A stretch of DNA of 43,442 nucleotides from CALAZP01 sp041164265 (GTDB taxonomy: Bacteria > Bacteroidota > Bacteroidia > Chitinophagales > Saprospiraceae): positions 1 to 43,442 of the forward strand of contig JBEAPR010000075.1 in assembly GCA_041164265.1 (NCBI GenBank), in the 5' to 3' direction. Shown one piece after another: positions 34,156 to 42,740 of this stretch. Numbering within the stretch: the first letter of the stretch is position 1; the number at the start of each line of letters is the position of its first letter. Below the pieces are notes generated by a model, which saw only the letters and a list, made by a program, of their open reading frames with translations, was not told where the DNA came from and made no database searches. Both the position numbers and the translations under genes were made by a program.

Positions 34156-35103
34156 TTAGTAACCTATTGGTTCGAATAGATAGCACCTATGGATTTTTTT
34201 ACTTCTAAAATCCATAGGTACGGTTTGATGTGTAATTTCTTTTCCTTTATAATTTCCATCCCATTCATATTTCATTTTGAAATTTCGATTATTGCTAGAA
34301 AAAATTAGTTTCCCTCCGGGATTCAATAAGGAAAGGCACTGTTGGATAATTATAGTATGGTCTCTTTGCACATCGAAAATCCTTTTCATCTTTTTTGAAT
34401 TTGAAAAAGTTGGTGGATCACAAACGATTAAATCATATTGATTATTTTTGTGTTCCATCAACCATTTCATTACGTCTTCTCTTATAAAATTGTGCTTTTC
34501 ACAGCTTATATTATTTAATTCAAAATTGATTTTTGCCCAATCGAGGTAAGTATTAGAGAGATCAACAGTATCTACTAGAACAGCGCCTCCTCCTGCAGCG
34601 TACACCGAAAAAGAACCCGTATAGGCAAATAGATTTAAAACGGTTTTTCCAGCTGACCATTCTCCAACCATTTTCCTGGTTTGACGATGATCTAAAAACA
34701 AACCAGAGTCTAAATAATCAGATAGATTGACCCAGAATCGGTACTGATTTTCTCTAATTGTAAAACCTTCTCCTGTCCTATTAAATTTATCATACTGACT
34801 TTTTCCTCTTTGAATACGCCTTCCTTTAGTATAAAAATGACCATCCGGAATAAATGAAAAATAATCTTTTATAATTTCCATACACTTAGTATAAAATAAA
34901 TCACCCTCTACCTGATTTACTCCTTCTTTTTCATAAAATGAAACTAAAATCCGTTCTTCATATTTATCAATGGAAAATGGAAAATCTGGAAGATCAGCAT
35001 CATAAATCCGGTAGCAATAAGTATGGGTTCGTCGAGCCCATTTTCCGAAATGTTTCCCCATTTTGACTAATCTATTGGAAAATGCCTTAAAATCCTTTTG
35101 CAT
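34156..35103 (-). CDS. RlmK-like 23S rRNA methyltransferase
   Basis: The 315-residue protein resembles the C-terminal RlmK half of E. coli RlmKL, which makes 7-methylguanosine 2069 in 23S rRNA. Family blocks are GLFLDHRQTRKMV (134-146), the SAM-binding motif NLFAYTGSFSVYAAGGG (157-173), VDLSNTYLDWAK (180-191) and the catalytic DPPTFSNSK (229-237). The N-terminal 95 residues carry a RlmI/RlmK-type region, and no THUMP or RlmL half is attached, so it is a stand-alone version. Target assignment is by similarity only. It starts at ATG 35103 and is divergent from the sigma-factor gene. Confidence 0.88.
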   Translation of the reverse strand: MQKDFKAFSNRLVKMGKHFGKWARRTHTYCYRIYDADLPDFPFSIDKYEERILVSFYEKEGVNQVEGDLFYTKCMEIIKDYFSFIPDGHFYTKGRRIQRGKSQYDKFNRTGEGFTIRENQYRFWVNLSDYLDSGLFLDHRQTRKMVGEWSAGKTVLNLFAYTGSFSVYAAGGGAVLVDTVDLSNTYLDWAKINFELNNISCEKHNFIREDVMKWLMEHKNNQYDLIVCDPPTFSNSKKMKRIFDVQRDHTIIIQQCLSLLNPGGKLIFSSNNRNFKMKYEWDGNYKGKEITHQTVPMDFRSKKIHRCYLFEPIGY

Positions 35104-35106
35104 AAA

Positions 35107-35137
35107 TTTGCTAACTTGATGACTACTTGTATATTTT
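35107..35137 (+). promoter_or_regulatory. Promoter of the sigma-factor/membrane-protein gene pair
   Basis: TTTG (35107-35110) and TATATTTT (35130-35137, 7 of 8 matches to TAnnTTTG) are spaced by 19 bases. Transcription would start near 35144, which favours ATG 35157 over TTG 35127 for the next gene. Confidence 0.6.
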
Positions 35138-35156
35138 TATAGCTAATAAAATACAA

Positions 35157-35804
35157 ATGATTGTTGTATTGAATGCACAAGATGGGGAAAAAGAACATTA
35201 TCCTGAAGATCGAGTAGTGATTGATGCTATTGTTTCTGGACAGGAAGCTGAAACTTATATTTTAAAAAATTTCTTTTCCTATGCTACTCAATATGCCAAA
35301 GCTTATTGGCAATCTAAATACCCTAAACTGTATCCAGAGGAATGGGATTTTATTTTTGCTAATGTAAACTATAAAATTGTTACCCGCTTCAAAAAAGGAT
35401 TAAAACTTAATGACGGTACTAAATTAACGAGTTATTTCACCACAATAACAGGTTATGCCATATTAGATTTTATCAAGGAGCGGAAAGAATCCCCTCAAGT
35501 ACAAGTTGAGGAAATAGCTTGGGAACTTGGAGAACCTGCAAAAGCTCCTGTAAGTATGGAGTCTTCAGAAATAGCCTTAATTATCAAAGAGAGATTAGAA
35601 AAATGGATAGGTAATGGAGAACAAGTTAAAGTGTTGCTTCTGTTTTCCAAGGGTTACAGTTACAAGGAAATATTGGATCTAACAAATTATCAAAGTGAGG
35701 GAGCCTGCAGAAATGCAGTTGTCAAGGGTAAAAAGAAAATTTCAGAATACTTACAAAATAATCCCAAAGAAGCCGATTATATCAAAAAATTACTAAAAAA
35801 TTAA
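35157..35804 (+). CDS. Sigma-70 family (ECF-like) RNA polymerase sigma factor
   Basis: The 215-residue protein has a region-2-like part (about 26-105): AETYILKNFFSYATQYAKAY, then FKKGLKLNDGTKLTSYF and TGYAILDFIKERKES, matching the sigma-2 pattern FTSYL..IA...D..R. A region-4-like HTH follows (about 150-205; EQVKVLLLFSKGYSYKEILD, CRNAVVKGKKKISEYL). It is slightly longer than standard ECF sigmas, with an acidic linker. ATG 35157 is chosen because the promoter lies between it and the TTG at 35127. A single-span membrane protein gene follows after 3 bp, the position an anti-sigma factor gene usually takes. The target promoters are unknown. Confidence 0.75.
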   Translation: MIVVLNAQDGEKEHYPEDRVVIDAIVSGQEAETYILKNFFSYATQYAKAYWQSKYPKLYPEEWDFIFANVNYKIVTRFKKGLKLNDGTKLTSYFTTITGYAILDFIKERKESPQVQVEEIAWELGEPAKAPVSMESSEIALIIKERLEKWIGNGEQVKVLLLFSKGYSYKEILDLTNYQSEGACRNAVVKGKKKISEYLQNNPKEADYIKKLLKN

Positions 35805-35807
35805 AAG

Positions 35808-36287
35808 ATGAAACCAGCATTAAAAAAGGAAGATGCGGACCAATTAACAGATAAAATTTTAAAAAGATTAGCTCAAGATATACCTGTAGAAACCATTACC
35901 AATTCAACTTCTATTGAGCCCTTTAAATATTCTTGGATTGGTAGATTAGTGGCCACATTTGCTTTATTATTTCTCTCCATTACAGCTTTACAAGAAAGCC
36001 ATAACTCAGCATTTCCTTCTATTGATTGGTCTGAAAAACCTAACGCTTTGATAGTTGAAATTGAGCGAGAAGAATCCTCATCTAATAACGAGACACTAGA
36101 AAATCCATACAAGGCTGCTCTTTCTGAAATTAGGGTAGCACATTTAGAATACGACCAACCTATAGCAGAAGGTCCCGTTGTTTTCGAAGCTACCGAAACC
36201 ATAACCTTAAAACCAGGCTTCGCGGTAAAAGCGGGAGTGGTATTTACCGCTTCTATTTCTAATTCTCAATCCCTAAGTTTGGAATAA
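35808..36287 (+). CDS. One-pass membrane protein with C-terminal surface-type repeat, candidate anti-sigma
   Basis: The 159-residue protein has a 43-residue charged N-terminus, one membrane helix (44-62, IGRLVATFALLFLSITA), a linker rich in Glu, Ser and Asn, and a C-terminal motif VVFEATETITLKPGFAVKAG (125-144). That motif resembles the repeat of Bacteroidota surface proteins often labelled '3-coathanger stack' (ITLxPGFxAxAGxxFxA). With positively charged residues at the N-terminus the C-terminal part should face the periplasm. The gene starts 3 bp after the sigma factor and is surely cotranscribed. An anti-sigma role is inferred from position and topology, since the N-terminus shows no known zinc anti-sigma motif (HxxxCxxC absent). 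Its last 29 bp overlap the convergent gene. Confidence 0.7.
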   Translation: MKPALKKEDADQLTDKILKRLAQDIPVETITNSTSIEPFKYSWIGRLVATFALLFLSITALQESHNSAFPSIDWSEKPNALIVEIEREESSSNNETLENPYKAALSEIRVAHLEYDQPIAEGPVVFEATETITLKPGFAVKAGVVFTASISNSQSLSLE

Positions 36288-37551
36288 TCAGATTGAGCAA
36301 TATCCATTGAGAAAGCTTACTGACAGTGAGCACCATCTTATACCGATATATCCTTTTGTCATCCAGAGATTTTAATCTTTGAATATTGATAATAGCCTGA
36401 TACTTATTATTTACCTCTTGTATAATCTCTGACCTTTTACTTTTGTTGTTATTGGAAACATTTTCGGGAGACAAGCAGCTATCTAATATATCCTGATCAA
36501 TCTCTTGGTTGATAAAATGAACAAGTTTAGGGTATGGAAAAATCTTAATCAAACGAATTAACCTCCATACATTAACCAAGGCCAAAAAAAGCAATAATAG
36601 ACCTAAACCCACTAAAATTCTATTATCTACCGTAGATGATTTAAAAGTTTTAACCTGAAATAAACTTAAGTCGATTCCCTCTGCTATTGAATTGAAATCG
36701 TACACCTTAATTAAGCTGCTTTGAGGGGGCTTTGAATATAATAATACTGAATCTTGGATTATAGCAATATTATATTTCTGCTCAGAAACATCTTCAAAAA
36801 TCCCGAAATCACGCATATCCCTGGGGAAAGAATAATAGGTTAATTTTTCTTTATCTATTAAAAAACTGAGGTACCCCTCATGGTATATATTAAAAAACTG
36901 TCGGGTTTCTATCATTAATTGCCTTCGAAGGGGCAGTATTTCGTCAAAAAAACTAGAAGAGGTCCATTTTGATTGATCAAAATCAAAAATATATAATCTA
37001 TCCTTATTTATTTCTATCGGGAATCGATAGCGATCATAAGGGGAATACGAATGGAAATAAGCGTAAAGTTTATTATTAGCATAAAAACAGAATAACGGCT
37101 TCCCACCTTCAAAATAGGGCTTTTCCCCATCTATTGGCAAAGGCTTCCATAGACCATCATGCTCATCAAATCTCTTAATATCAGAACTGAATGTCCAAAA
37201 GCCATTACCTCCATAGGTGTAAATATTATTTTTTCTTTCAAATTTGAAAGATGAATAATTGAAACCGTGAAATTGTTCCTTAGATATTTCTACAAGTGTT
37301 CCATTCTTCCACTCATAAACAAAATTGAACCCATCAAAAAAGAAAAGAATTCGCTCCTCTTGGGTATAATAAATTTGGTAAAAATCAAAATTCTGCTTGA
37401 AAGTTTGACCCAAAGAATCGGCTTGATTGAACAAAAGCGAAATGAAATCAATATCAAAAGTATTATGGTAAGAATAAAATCTACCCTTTTTCGGCTTCCC
37501 AAAAACAAGTGGACCAATACAAAGAAATATTATTAGAAATAATCGACTCAT
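36259..37551 (-). CDS. Membrane protein: exported sensor-like domain, one span, cytoplasmic winged-helix-like end (copy 1)
   Basis: The 430-residue protein has a signal peptide (1-18), a beta-rich exported part of about 290 residues with kelch-like units (YTYGGNGFWTFSSDIKRFD, DGLWKPL; RLYIFDFDQSKWTSSS), a membrane span at 312-331 (RILVGLGLLLLFLALVNVWR) and a cytoplasmic end. The end (about 338-407) begins FPYPKL and has KRSEIIQEVNNKY, INIQRLKSLDDKRIYRYKM, which I read as a recognition helix and a wing of the MarR type (DKR). Hence it may be a one-component membrane-bound regulator, as in ToxR/CadC but with reversed order. The next gene upstream (37555) is a paralogue with the same layout, 3 bp away. 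A further hydrophobic stretch at 408-425 follows the wing. No family name is known to me; DNA binding is inferred. Confidence 0.65.
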   Translation of the reverse strand: MSRLFLIIFLCIGPLVFGKPKKGRFYSYHNTFDIDFISLLFNQADSLGQTFKQNFDFYQIYYTQEERILFFFDGFNFVYEWKNGTLVEISKEQFHGFNYSSFKFERKNNIYTYGGNGFWTFSSDIKRFDEHDGLWKPLPIDGEKPYFEGGKPLFCFYANNKLYAYFHSYSPYDRYRFPIEINKDRLYIFDFDQSKWTSSSFFDEILPLRRQLMIETRQFFNIYHEGYLSFLIDKEKLTYYSFPRDMRDFGIFEDVSEQKYNIAIIQDSVLLYSKPPQSSLIKVYDFNSIAEGIDLSLFQVKTFKSSTVDNRILVGLGLLLLFLALVNVWRLIRLIKIFPYPKLVHFINQEIDQDILDSCLSPENVSNNNKSKRSEIIQEVNNKYQAIINIQRLKSLDDKRIYRYKMVLTVSKLSQWILLNLIIPNLGIEN

Positions 37552-37554
37552 TTC

Positions 37555-38778
37555 TTAAGTGATTTTATAAGAAAATATCCTTGAATCTACTTCACTTCTA
37601 ATACGTTCAACTTTTACCAGATGATTATCTGAATTCAAACTTTTTAATATTTTAGAACGCTTATTTCTTCTAGAACTTTCAGAAACTTCTTTGGAAACTC
37701 CAATACTAATATCTAATTCCTCCTGATTGATAATTTTACCTTTATGTCCTAATAATAAAGGGTATGGAAATGTCTCTTTTTGTTTGAGGAAATTCCCTCT
37801 TCTTGTAACGTAGATTAAAATTGGAATTCCAAAGCTCAGCAAAACCAAAAAAAAGAGCAGACTTTTTCGATTATTTAAATATTGAATGGAACCCAACCTT
37901 TGAAATTCTTGATCCACAAATATGGTAGTTGATAGTTGACCATCAACAAAAAATCGAATTTGATTTTGATAGACTACGTAGTCAGATGAATCCCAATTAG
38001 TCCAATTTGATATCAGCGGATCAGCACTTTCCATCTTTTTAAAAGATAAAGTGCGTTTTTCCATAATATACTTATGGCCAGTTATTTGTTCCCAAAAAAC
38101 CAAATAATCCTCCAAATTGATATATCCGCTAATATGGCTAGGTAAGTTGGTGGTTTGAATTCTTTTTTTAGCCTCCCAAGTTTTATTTATTTGATTGTAC
38201 TCGAAAAGATTTTTCCTGAATAAAGACAATTTTTTAGCATGAAATGGGGGAAATACACTCTTGTTGACGTCAAATAGACTAAAAAGATTAGTGCCTTGTT
38301 TAAAAATAAAAATAGGTTGTCTAGAAATTGGGTTGGGTTTATTTCCGAGCCATCCTACCAATTCCCATTGTTGTAAATCTTCGTCAAAAAAAATAACTTC
38401 TGAAAAAAACATATTATCAATCCAACCTCCATAGCTATATATTTTTTCATTGTATATCCACTTATATGCCCCTTTATTAAACCCGTGAAAAAAACCTCCG
38501 TACAAATTTTGAAATTGTTGTCCATCCCTTTTAAAAGTATAGGAATAATTATCTGGTAACAAATATTTTTTGTCGCCCTCCTCCAAATAAAAATAGTTAT
38601 CTGGAACAATATCATATACCCTATTGATACTATCAATAAAAAAATAAATATCTAAGAAATCTGATTCTTTCAAATCGGAAATAGGAATTGACCTAATCCA
38701 TTCCAGCCGGAACGAAAAGGAAGATACAGGTTTTATAAAAAGCAGTAATAGAAATACAAGTAACTTTCTAAATATCAA
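37555..38778 (-). CDS. Membrane protein: exported sensor-like domain, one span, cytoplasmic winged-helix-like end (copy 2)
   Basis: The 407-residue protein is a paralogue of the gene at 36259 with the same order of parts: signal peptide (1-21), exported beta-rich, kelch-like part (IYSYGGWIDNMFFSEVIFFD, then QQWELVGWLG), membrane span at about 306-324 (LLFFLVLLSFGIPILIYVT), FPYP at 337-340, and the winged-helix-like end NKRSKILKSLNSDNHLVKVE, RIRSEVDSRIFSYKI (372-406). The two ends align well although the exported parts have diverged, which suggests shared signalling and different inputs. The start is a TTG at 38778. The gene begins 19 bp after the stop of the enoyl-CoA hydratase gene on the same strand, so it could be read through from the aromatic cluster. 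Confidence 0.65.
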   Translation of the reverse strand: MIFRKLLVFLLLLFIKPVSSFSFRLEWIRSIPISDLKESDFLDIYFFIDSINRVYDIVPDNYFYLEEGDKKYLLPDNYSYTFKRDGQQFQNLYGGFFHGFNKGAYKWIYNEKIYSYGGWIDNMFFSEVIFFDEDLQQWELVGWLGNKPNPISRQPIFIFKQGTNLFSLFDVNKSVFPPFHAKKLSLFRKNLFEYNQINKTWEAKKRIQTTNLPSHISGYINLEDYLVFWEQITGHKYIMEKRTLSFKKMESADPLISNWTNWDSSDYVVYQNQIRFFVDGQLSTTIFVDQEFQRLGSIQYLNNRKSLLFFLVLLSFGIPILIYVTRRGNFLKQKETFPYPLLLGHKGKIINQEELDISIGVSKEVSESSRRNKRSKILKSLNSDNHLVKVERIRSEVDSRIFSYKIT

Positions 38779-38797
38779 CTTTGACTTTTAAAAAATT

Positions 38798-39580
38798 TTA
38801 AAATCCTTTAAAATTCGGTTTTCTCTTGTCAATAAATGCAGCAGCTCCCTCCTTAAAATCTTTTGAATTAGCTGTCTGTCCAAAAATTTCAGCTTCCTTT
38901 TGGTAGCCTTCTTTGGAATTGGGTATAGTATGATTCACTACCTCAATGACACCAGCTACTGCAAGAGGAGCTTTTTCACTAATCATTTCAATTAATTCCT
39001 TGGCTTGATCAATAGATTTTCCCACTTCCACTAAATGGTTAATCAATCCCACCCTGTAGGCTTCCTCTGCATTCATAATCTGCCCAGTTAACATCCACTC
39101 CAGTGCTCTACCTTTTCCAATCAAATTGACTAATCTTTGTGTACCTCCGTAACCAGGGATAATACCAAGATTAACTTCAGGTTGACCAAATTTGGCGTTT
39201 TCATCCCCGATTCTAATATGACAAGCCATGGCTAATTCACACCCACCACCTAATGCAAATCCATTGACAGCAGCTATAACCGGAAGTTCAAAGTTTTCTA
39301 TCAAAGAAAAAACTTTTTGTCCATAGGTTGCTAATTCCTTGCCTGTCTGTCCGTCCAATTCCAAAAATTCTTTGATATCGGCTCCAGCAACAAAGGCTTT
39401 GTTACCGGAACCAGTGATGACAACCCCTTTTAATGACTTTTTTACTTCAGATTTAAGAGTAAAAAAGTCTTCTAATTCTTTCATGGTTTGACCATTAAGG
39501 GCATTCAAAGCTGAAGGCCTATTTATCATCAATACTGCCACTTCATTTTCAATCGTCACCGATAAATTTTGGTACTCCAT
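38798..39580 (-). CDS. Enoyl-CoA hydratase/isomerase family protein (crotonase)
   Basis: The 260-residue crotonase-fold enzyme has the oxyanion-hole regions KAFVAGADIKEF (61-72) and GFALGGGCELAMAC (107-120) and the catalytic helix region GIIPGYGGTQRL (142-153). Length and motifs fit enoyl-CoA hydratase of fatty-acid or amino-acid degradation, with 3-hydroxybutyryl-CoA dehydratase as an alternative. It lies 7 bp downstream of the DAHP synthase/chorismate mutase gene, so it may be cotranscribed with aromatic biosynthesis without sharing the pathway. Confidence 0.93.
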   Translation of the reverse strand: MEYQNLSVTIENEVAVLMINRPSALNALNGQTMKELEDFFTLKSEVKKSLKGVVITGSGNKAFVAGADIKEFLELDGQTGKELATYGQKVFSLIENFELPVIAAVNGFALGGGCELAMACHIRIGDENAKFGQPEVNLGIIPGYGGTQRLVNLIGKGRALEWMLTGQIMNAEEAYRVGLINHLVEVGKSIDQAKELIEMISEKAPLAVAGVIEVVNHTIPNSKEGYQKEAEIFGQTANSKDFKEGAAAFIDKRKPNFKGF

Positions 39581-39587
39581 AAAAGAT

Positions 39588-40664
39588 TTATTTTTTGTTC
39601 ATAATCCGCTCTTGATGATTGATAGATTCTTCATGGATAGACCTGAAGACGTTTGCCACAAAATCATCACTTAGACCTTTATCTAAACCTTTTTTTATGG
39701 TCTTATCCATGATTTCTGACCAACGATTAGTTTGTAAAATAGCGATATTATTTCTCTTTTTATAACTGCCAATCTTTTCCGCTACTTGCATTCTTGTAGA
39801 TAACAAATTGATCAGCTCTTCATCTAACTCATCGATTTCATTTCTCAAATGTTCAATGTTTTCTAAATACTCGGGATTATCAGTGGTTGGCTCTCTCAAT
39901 TTTAGTTCAGAAACCAACTGCCCAAATACTTCAGGTGTAATTTGCTGAGCAGCATCGCTCCATGCATCATCCGGTGTTGGGTGAACTTCCGTCATAATAC
40001 CGTCGTAATTCAAATCCATTGCTTGTTGAGCTATAGCCTGCAACATATGTCTATTACCACATATATGGCTATTGTCAACAATAATCTGAACCTCTGGAAA
40101 TGCTCTTTTCAATTCAATAGGAATCTCCCATCTAGGTACATTTCTATATTTTGTATCTCCATGATGACTAAAACCTCTATGAATTACTGAAATTTGTTCA
40201 ATCCCTGCCTTTAAGATCCTCTCTACCGCTCCCATCCACAATTTCAAATCAGGATTAACTGGATTTTTTATCATTACAGGAATTTTTGTTCCTTTAAGTG
40301 CATCAGCAACTTCTTGAACTGAAAAAGGATTAACCGTAGTCCTAGCACCAATCCAAAGCACATCAATTCCATATTTCAAAGCATCAAAAACGTGTTGTGT
40401 GCTTGCTACTTCTGTAGTAACTCGAAGACCTGTCTCCTCTTTCACTCGCTTTAACCACCCTAATCCTTCTGTCCCGATACCTTCAAACATGCCCGGTCTT
40501 GTTCTTGGTTTCCATATCCCTGCTCTGAATAAATCAATATTTTGTTGGGCTAATGCGTGAGCTGTTTTTAATACTTGCTCTTCAGTTTCAGCACTACAAG
40601 GTCCCGCAATAATTACTGGTTTCCCCGGTTTTTTCTCTAAAGCTGGTTTGAATGTCATTTCCAT
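39588..40664 (-). CDS. Bifunctional DAHP synthase / chorismate mutase
   Basis: The 358-residue protein fuses a KdsA-like DAHP synthase (about 10-255), which starts the shikimate pathway from PEP and erythrose 4-phosphate, to a C-terminal AroQ-type chorismate mutase (about 268-350). DAHP synthase motifs seen: IIAGPCSAET (19-28), WKPRTRPGMFEG, MIKNPVNPD, VIHRGFSHHGDTKYRN and DNSHICGNR. The mutase helix has IEHLRNEIDELDEELINLL and RMQVAEKIGSYKKR with its Arg and Lys. In other Gram-positives and Bacteroidota this fusion (the same two domains, order varying) is regulated by chorismate or prephenate. It is the fourth gene of the cluster pheA, aminotransferase, tyrA, then this gene. Confidence 0.95.
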   Translation of the reverse strand: MEMTFKPALEKKPGKPVIIAGPCSAETEEQVLKTAHALAQQNIDLFRAGIWKPRTRPGMFEGIGTEGLGWLKRVKEETGLRVTTEVASTQHVFDALKYGIDVLWIGARTTVNPFSVQEVADALKGTKIPVMIKNPVNPDLKLWMGAVERILKAGIEQISVIHRGFSHHGDTKYRNVPRWEIPIELKRAFPEVQIIVDNSHICGNRHMLQAIAQQAMDLNYDGIMTEVHPTPDDAWSDAAQQITPEVFGQLVSELKLREPTTDNPEYLENIEHLRNEIDELDEELINLLSTRMQVAEKIGSYKKRNNIAILQTNRWSEIMDKTIKKGLDKGLSDDFVANVFRSIHEESINHQERIMNKK

Positions 40665-40685
40665 GGGTAATAAAATTTTACTTTT

Positions 40686-41543
40686 TTAATCTAATCCTTT
40701 TTGTTCTAAAATAGAGCGAATGGTATTCGCCTTCTTAATTTTTTCAAACATGGTCTTAAAATCCCTTTTAATCAATAAGGAACGAAAAGCAGCTAATTGG
40801 TTGATATGTTCATCCAATACATCCAATACATTATCTCTGTTTTGTTCAAAAATAGGTACCCACATTTCAGCTGAGCTTTTTGCTAACCTTACGGTAGAAC
40901 CAAAACCTGAACCCGCTAACTCAAATATCCTGTTTTCATCCGATTCCTTAGCGAGAACTGTAAGAGCTAGAGCAAAAGAACTGATATGGGAAATATGAGA
41001 TACATAAGCAGCATGCACGTCGTGTTCTACTGCTCCTAAATTCAAAATCTTCATAGGAATAGACTGATAAAGTCCCATAACCTTTTCGAGCGCATCTGGA
41101 TCTGAATCCATAGCATCGCAAATTACAGTAAACTTGTCATCGAATAATCCATGGAAAGCATGCAGTGGTCCAGAAAATTCAGTTCCCGCCATGGGATGCG
41201 TGGCAACATATCTTCCGCGCTTAGGATGCTTTTTTATATCTGCTAACAATTCTGTTTTCGTGCTGCCTACATCCATAACCACTTGGTCCTCCTTTATTTG
41301 ATCTAAAATAATGGTAAGCAATCGAACCATAGCGTTAACAGGCGTAGATAAAATAATTAGATCAACTTTTCTTAATGCCGCTTCTAAATCATTTATTTCA
41401 TCTATTATCCCTTTATCAAGAGCTATTTTAGCATTTTGAGGGTCCTGATCCACACCAACAATGGTAGATGCCAATCCTTTATCCTTTAATGTCAGCGCTA
41501 AAGACCCACCTATTAAACCAATTCCAATTACTGCAACTTTCAT
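40686..41543 (-). CDS. tyrA: Prephenate dehydrogenase
   Basis: The 285-residue NAD(P)-dependent enzyme converts prephenate to 4-hydroxyphenylpyruvate for tyrosine synthesis. The Rossmann loop is IGIGLIGGSLA (6-16). The substrate-binding block THPMAGTEFSGP (about 114-125) holds the catalytic His, and VSHISHISSFALAL (about 182-195) is also typical. There is no chorismate mutase or ACT domain, so it is the single-domain form; mutase activity comes from the next gene. It sits 21 bp upstream of that gene and 3 bp after the aminotransferase. Confidence 0.94.
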   Translation of the reverse strand: MKVAVIGIGLIGGSLALTLKDKGLASTIVGVDQDPQNAKIALDKGIIDEINDLEAALRKVDLIILSTPVNAMVRLLTIILDQIKEDQVVMDVGSTKTELLADIKKHPKRGRYVATHPMAGTEFSGPLHAFHGLFDDKFTVICDAMDSDPDALEKVMGLYQSIPMKILNLGAVEHDVHAAYVSHISHISSFALALTVLAKESDENRIFELAGSGFGSTVRLAKSSAEMWVPIFEQNRDNVLDVLDEHINQLAAFRSLLIKRDFKTMFEKIKKANTIRSILEQKGLD

Positions 41544-41546
41544 GTC

Positions 41547-42740
41547 TTATGCCTCTTTAAAAAGGTTTTCTTTTGATTGCTCTACCCTATTTAACGCCTC
41601 CTCAAAAACTTCCTTATCAGAACATAATGATATTCTTATAAATCGATCTCCATTACTTCCAAAAATACCTCCAGGAGTAACGAAAACTCTGGCATGGTTT
41701 AATATGGCGTCTGAAAAATCAAACCCATTGGACTCCTTATTAGGGATTTTAGCCCAAACAAACATGCCATTTTGCTTTTCATCAAATGAACAATTCAAGA
41801 CTTTTAAAATTTCAAATACTATTTTCCTTCGTTCCAGATAAATTTTGTTTACATCCCGATACCAATCCTCTTCCAAATCCAAAGCCACTGCAGCTGCCAT
41901 TTGAATGGGTCTAAACATTCCAGAATCCATATTACTTTTAAAGCGAATGATTTCTTTTATCCTTAATCCATCTCCAACTAATAGTCCAACCCTCCATCCT
42001 GCCATATTGTGAGATTTACTCAAAGAATTTAATTCTATGGCGACTTCTTTGGCACCTTCAACTGCCATAATACTTTTATAGTCCTCATTTAGAATAAAAG
42101 TATAGGGATTATCATTCACAATTAATATTTGATGAACTTTCCCAAACGCTATTAAAGCTTCTAAAAACTCCCGAGATGCTGAAGTTCCCGTTGGCATATT
42201 AGGATAATTAACCCACATGATCTTAACCTTACTCAAATCCTGGGTAGCTAATTGATCAAGATTAGGCAGCCAATTATTGTTTTCCTCCAAATCATAAAAT
42301 CTCAAATCCGCTCCGGTTAGCTTTGAAACGGCCTGATAAGCAGGATATCCAGGATTGGGAATCAACACTTCATCACCTGGTTCTAAATAAGTCATGGCTA
42401 TATGCATCAAACCTTCTTTAGATCCAATTAATGGCAACACTTCTTGATCTGGATCAATTTCAACTTTAAAAAATTTCTGATACCAATTGGCAATGGCCTT
42501 TCTTAATTCAGGTATTCCAGCATAACTTTGATAACCATGTACATCTGTCTGAACGATCTGCTCGCGCAGAGACTCCAAAACAGAGGGATGGGGCGGTAAA
42601 TCTGGACTTCCAATACCTAGATTTAAAATTTTCTTTCCAGCTAGGTTTAATGCTGCAATTTCCTTAAGCTTGACAGAGAAATAATACTCCTTTACTTCTC
42701 CCAATCGACTGGCAGTTGTAATTGTAAAATTATTCTTCAT
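41547..42740 (-). CDS. Class I/II aminotransferase, probably aromatic or prephenate
   Basis: The 397-residue PLP enzyme (fold type I) has the cofactor lysine Lys242 in LNSLSKSHNMAGWRVG, IGSKEGL (105-111), NPGYPAY (129-135), NDNPYTFIL (209-217) and, at 178-185, NYPNMPTG. The last motif is NxPxNPTG in most relatives; the Asn that hydrogen-bonds PLP is replaced by Met here. Context between pheA and tyrA suggests it transaminates phenylpyruvate, hydroxyphenylpyruvate or prephenate, although the sequence would also fit an aspartate or LL-DAP aminotransferase. Its start overlaps the pheA end by 11 bp and its stop is 3 bp from tyrA, so it is tightly coupled. Confidence 0.9.
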   Translation of the reverse strand: MKNNFTITTASRLGEVKEYYFSVKLKEIAALNLAGKKILNLGIGSPDLPPHPSVLESLREQIVQTDVHGYQSYAGIPELRKAIANWYQKFFKVEIDPDQEVLPLIGSKEGLMHIAMTYLEPGDEVLIPNPGYPAYQAVSKLTGADLRFYDLEENNNWLPNLDQLATQDLSKVKIMWVNYPNMPTGTSASREFLEALIAFGKVHQILIVNDNPYTFILNEDYKSIMAVEGAKEVAIELNSLSKSHNMAGWRVGLLVGDGLRIKEIIRFKSNMDSGMFRPIQMAAAVALDLEEDWYRDVNKIYLERRKIVFEILKVLNCSFDEKQNGMFVWAKIPNKESNGFDFSDAILNHARVFVTPGGIFGSNGDRFIRISLCSDKEVFEEALNRVEQSKENLFKEA

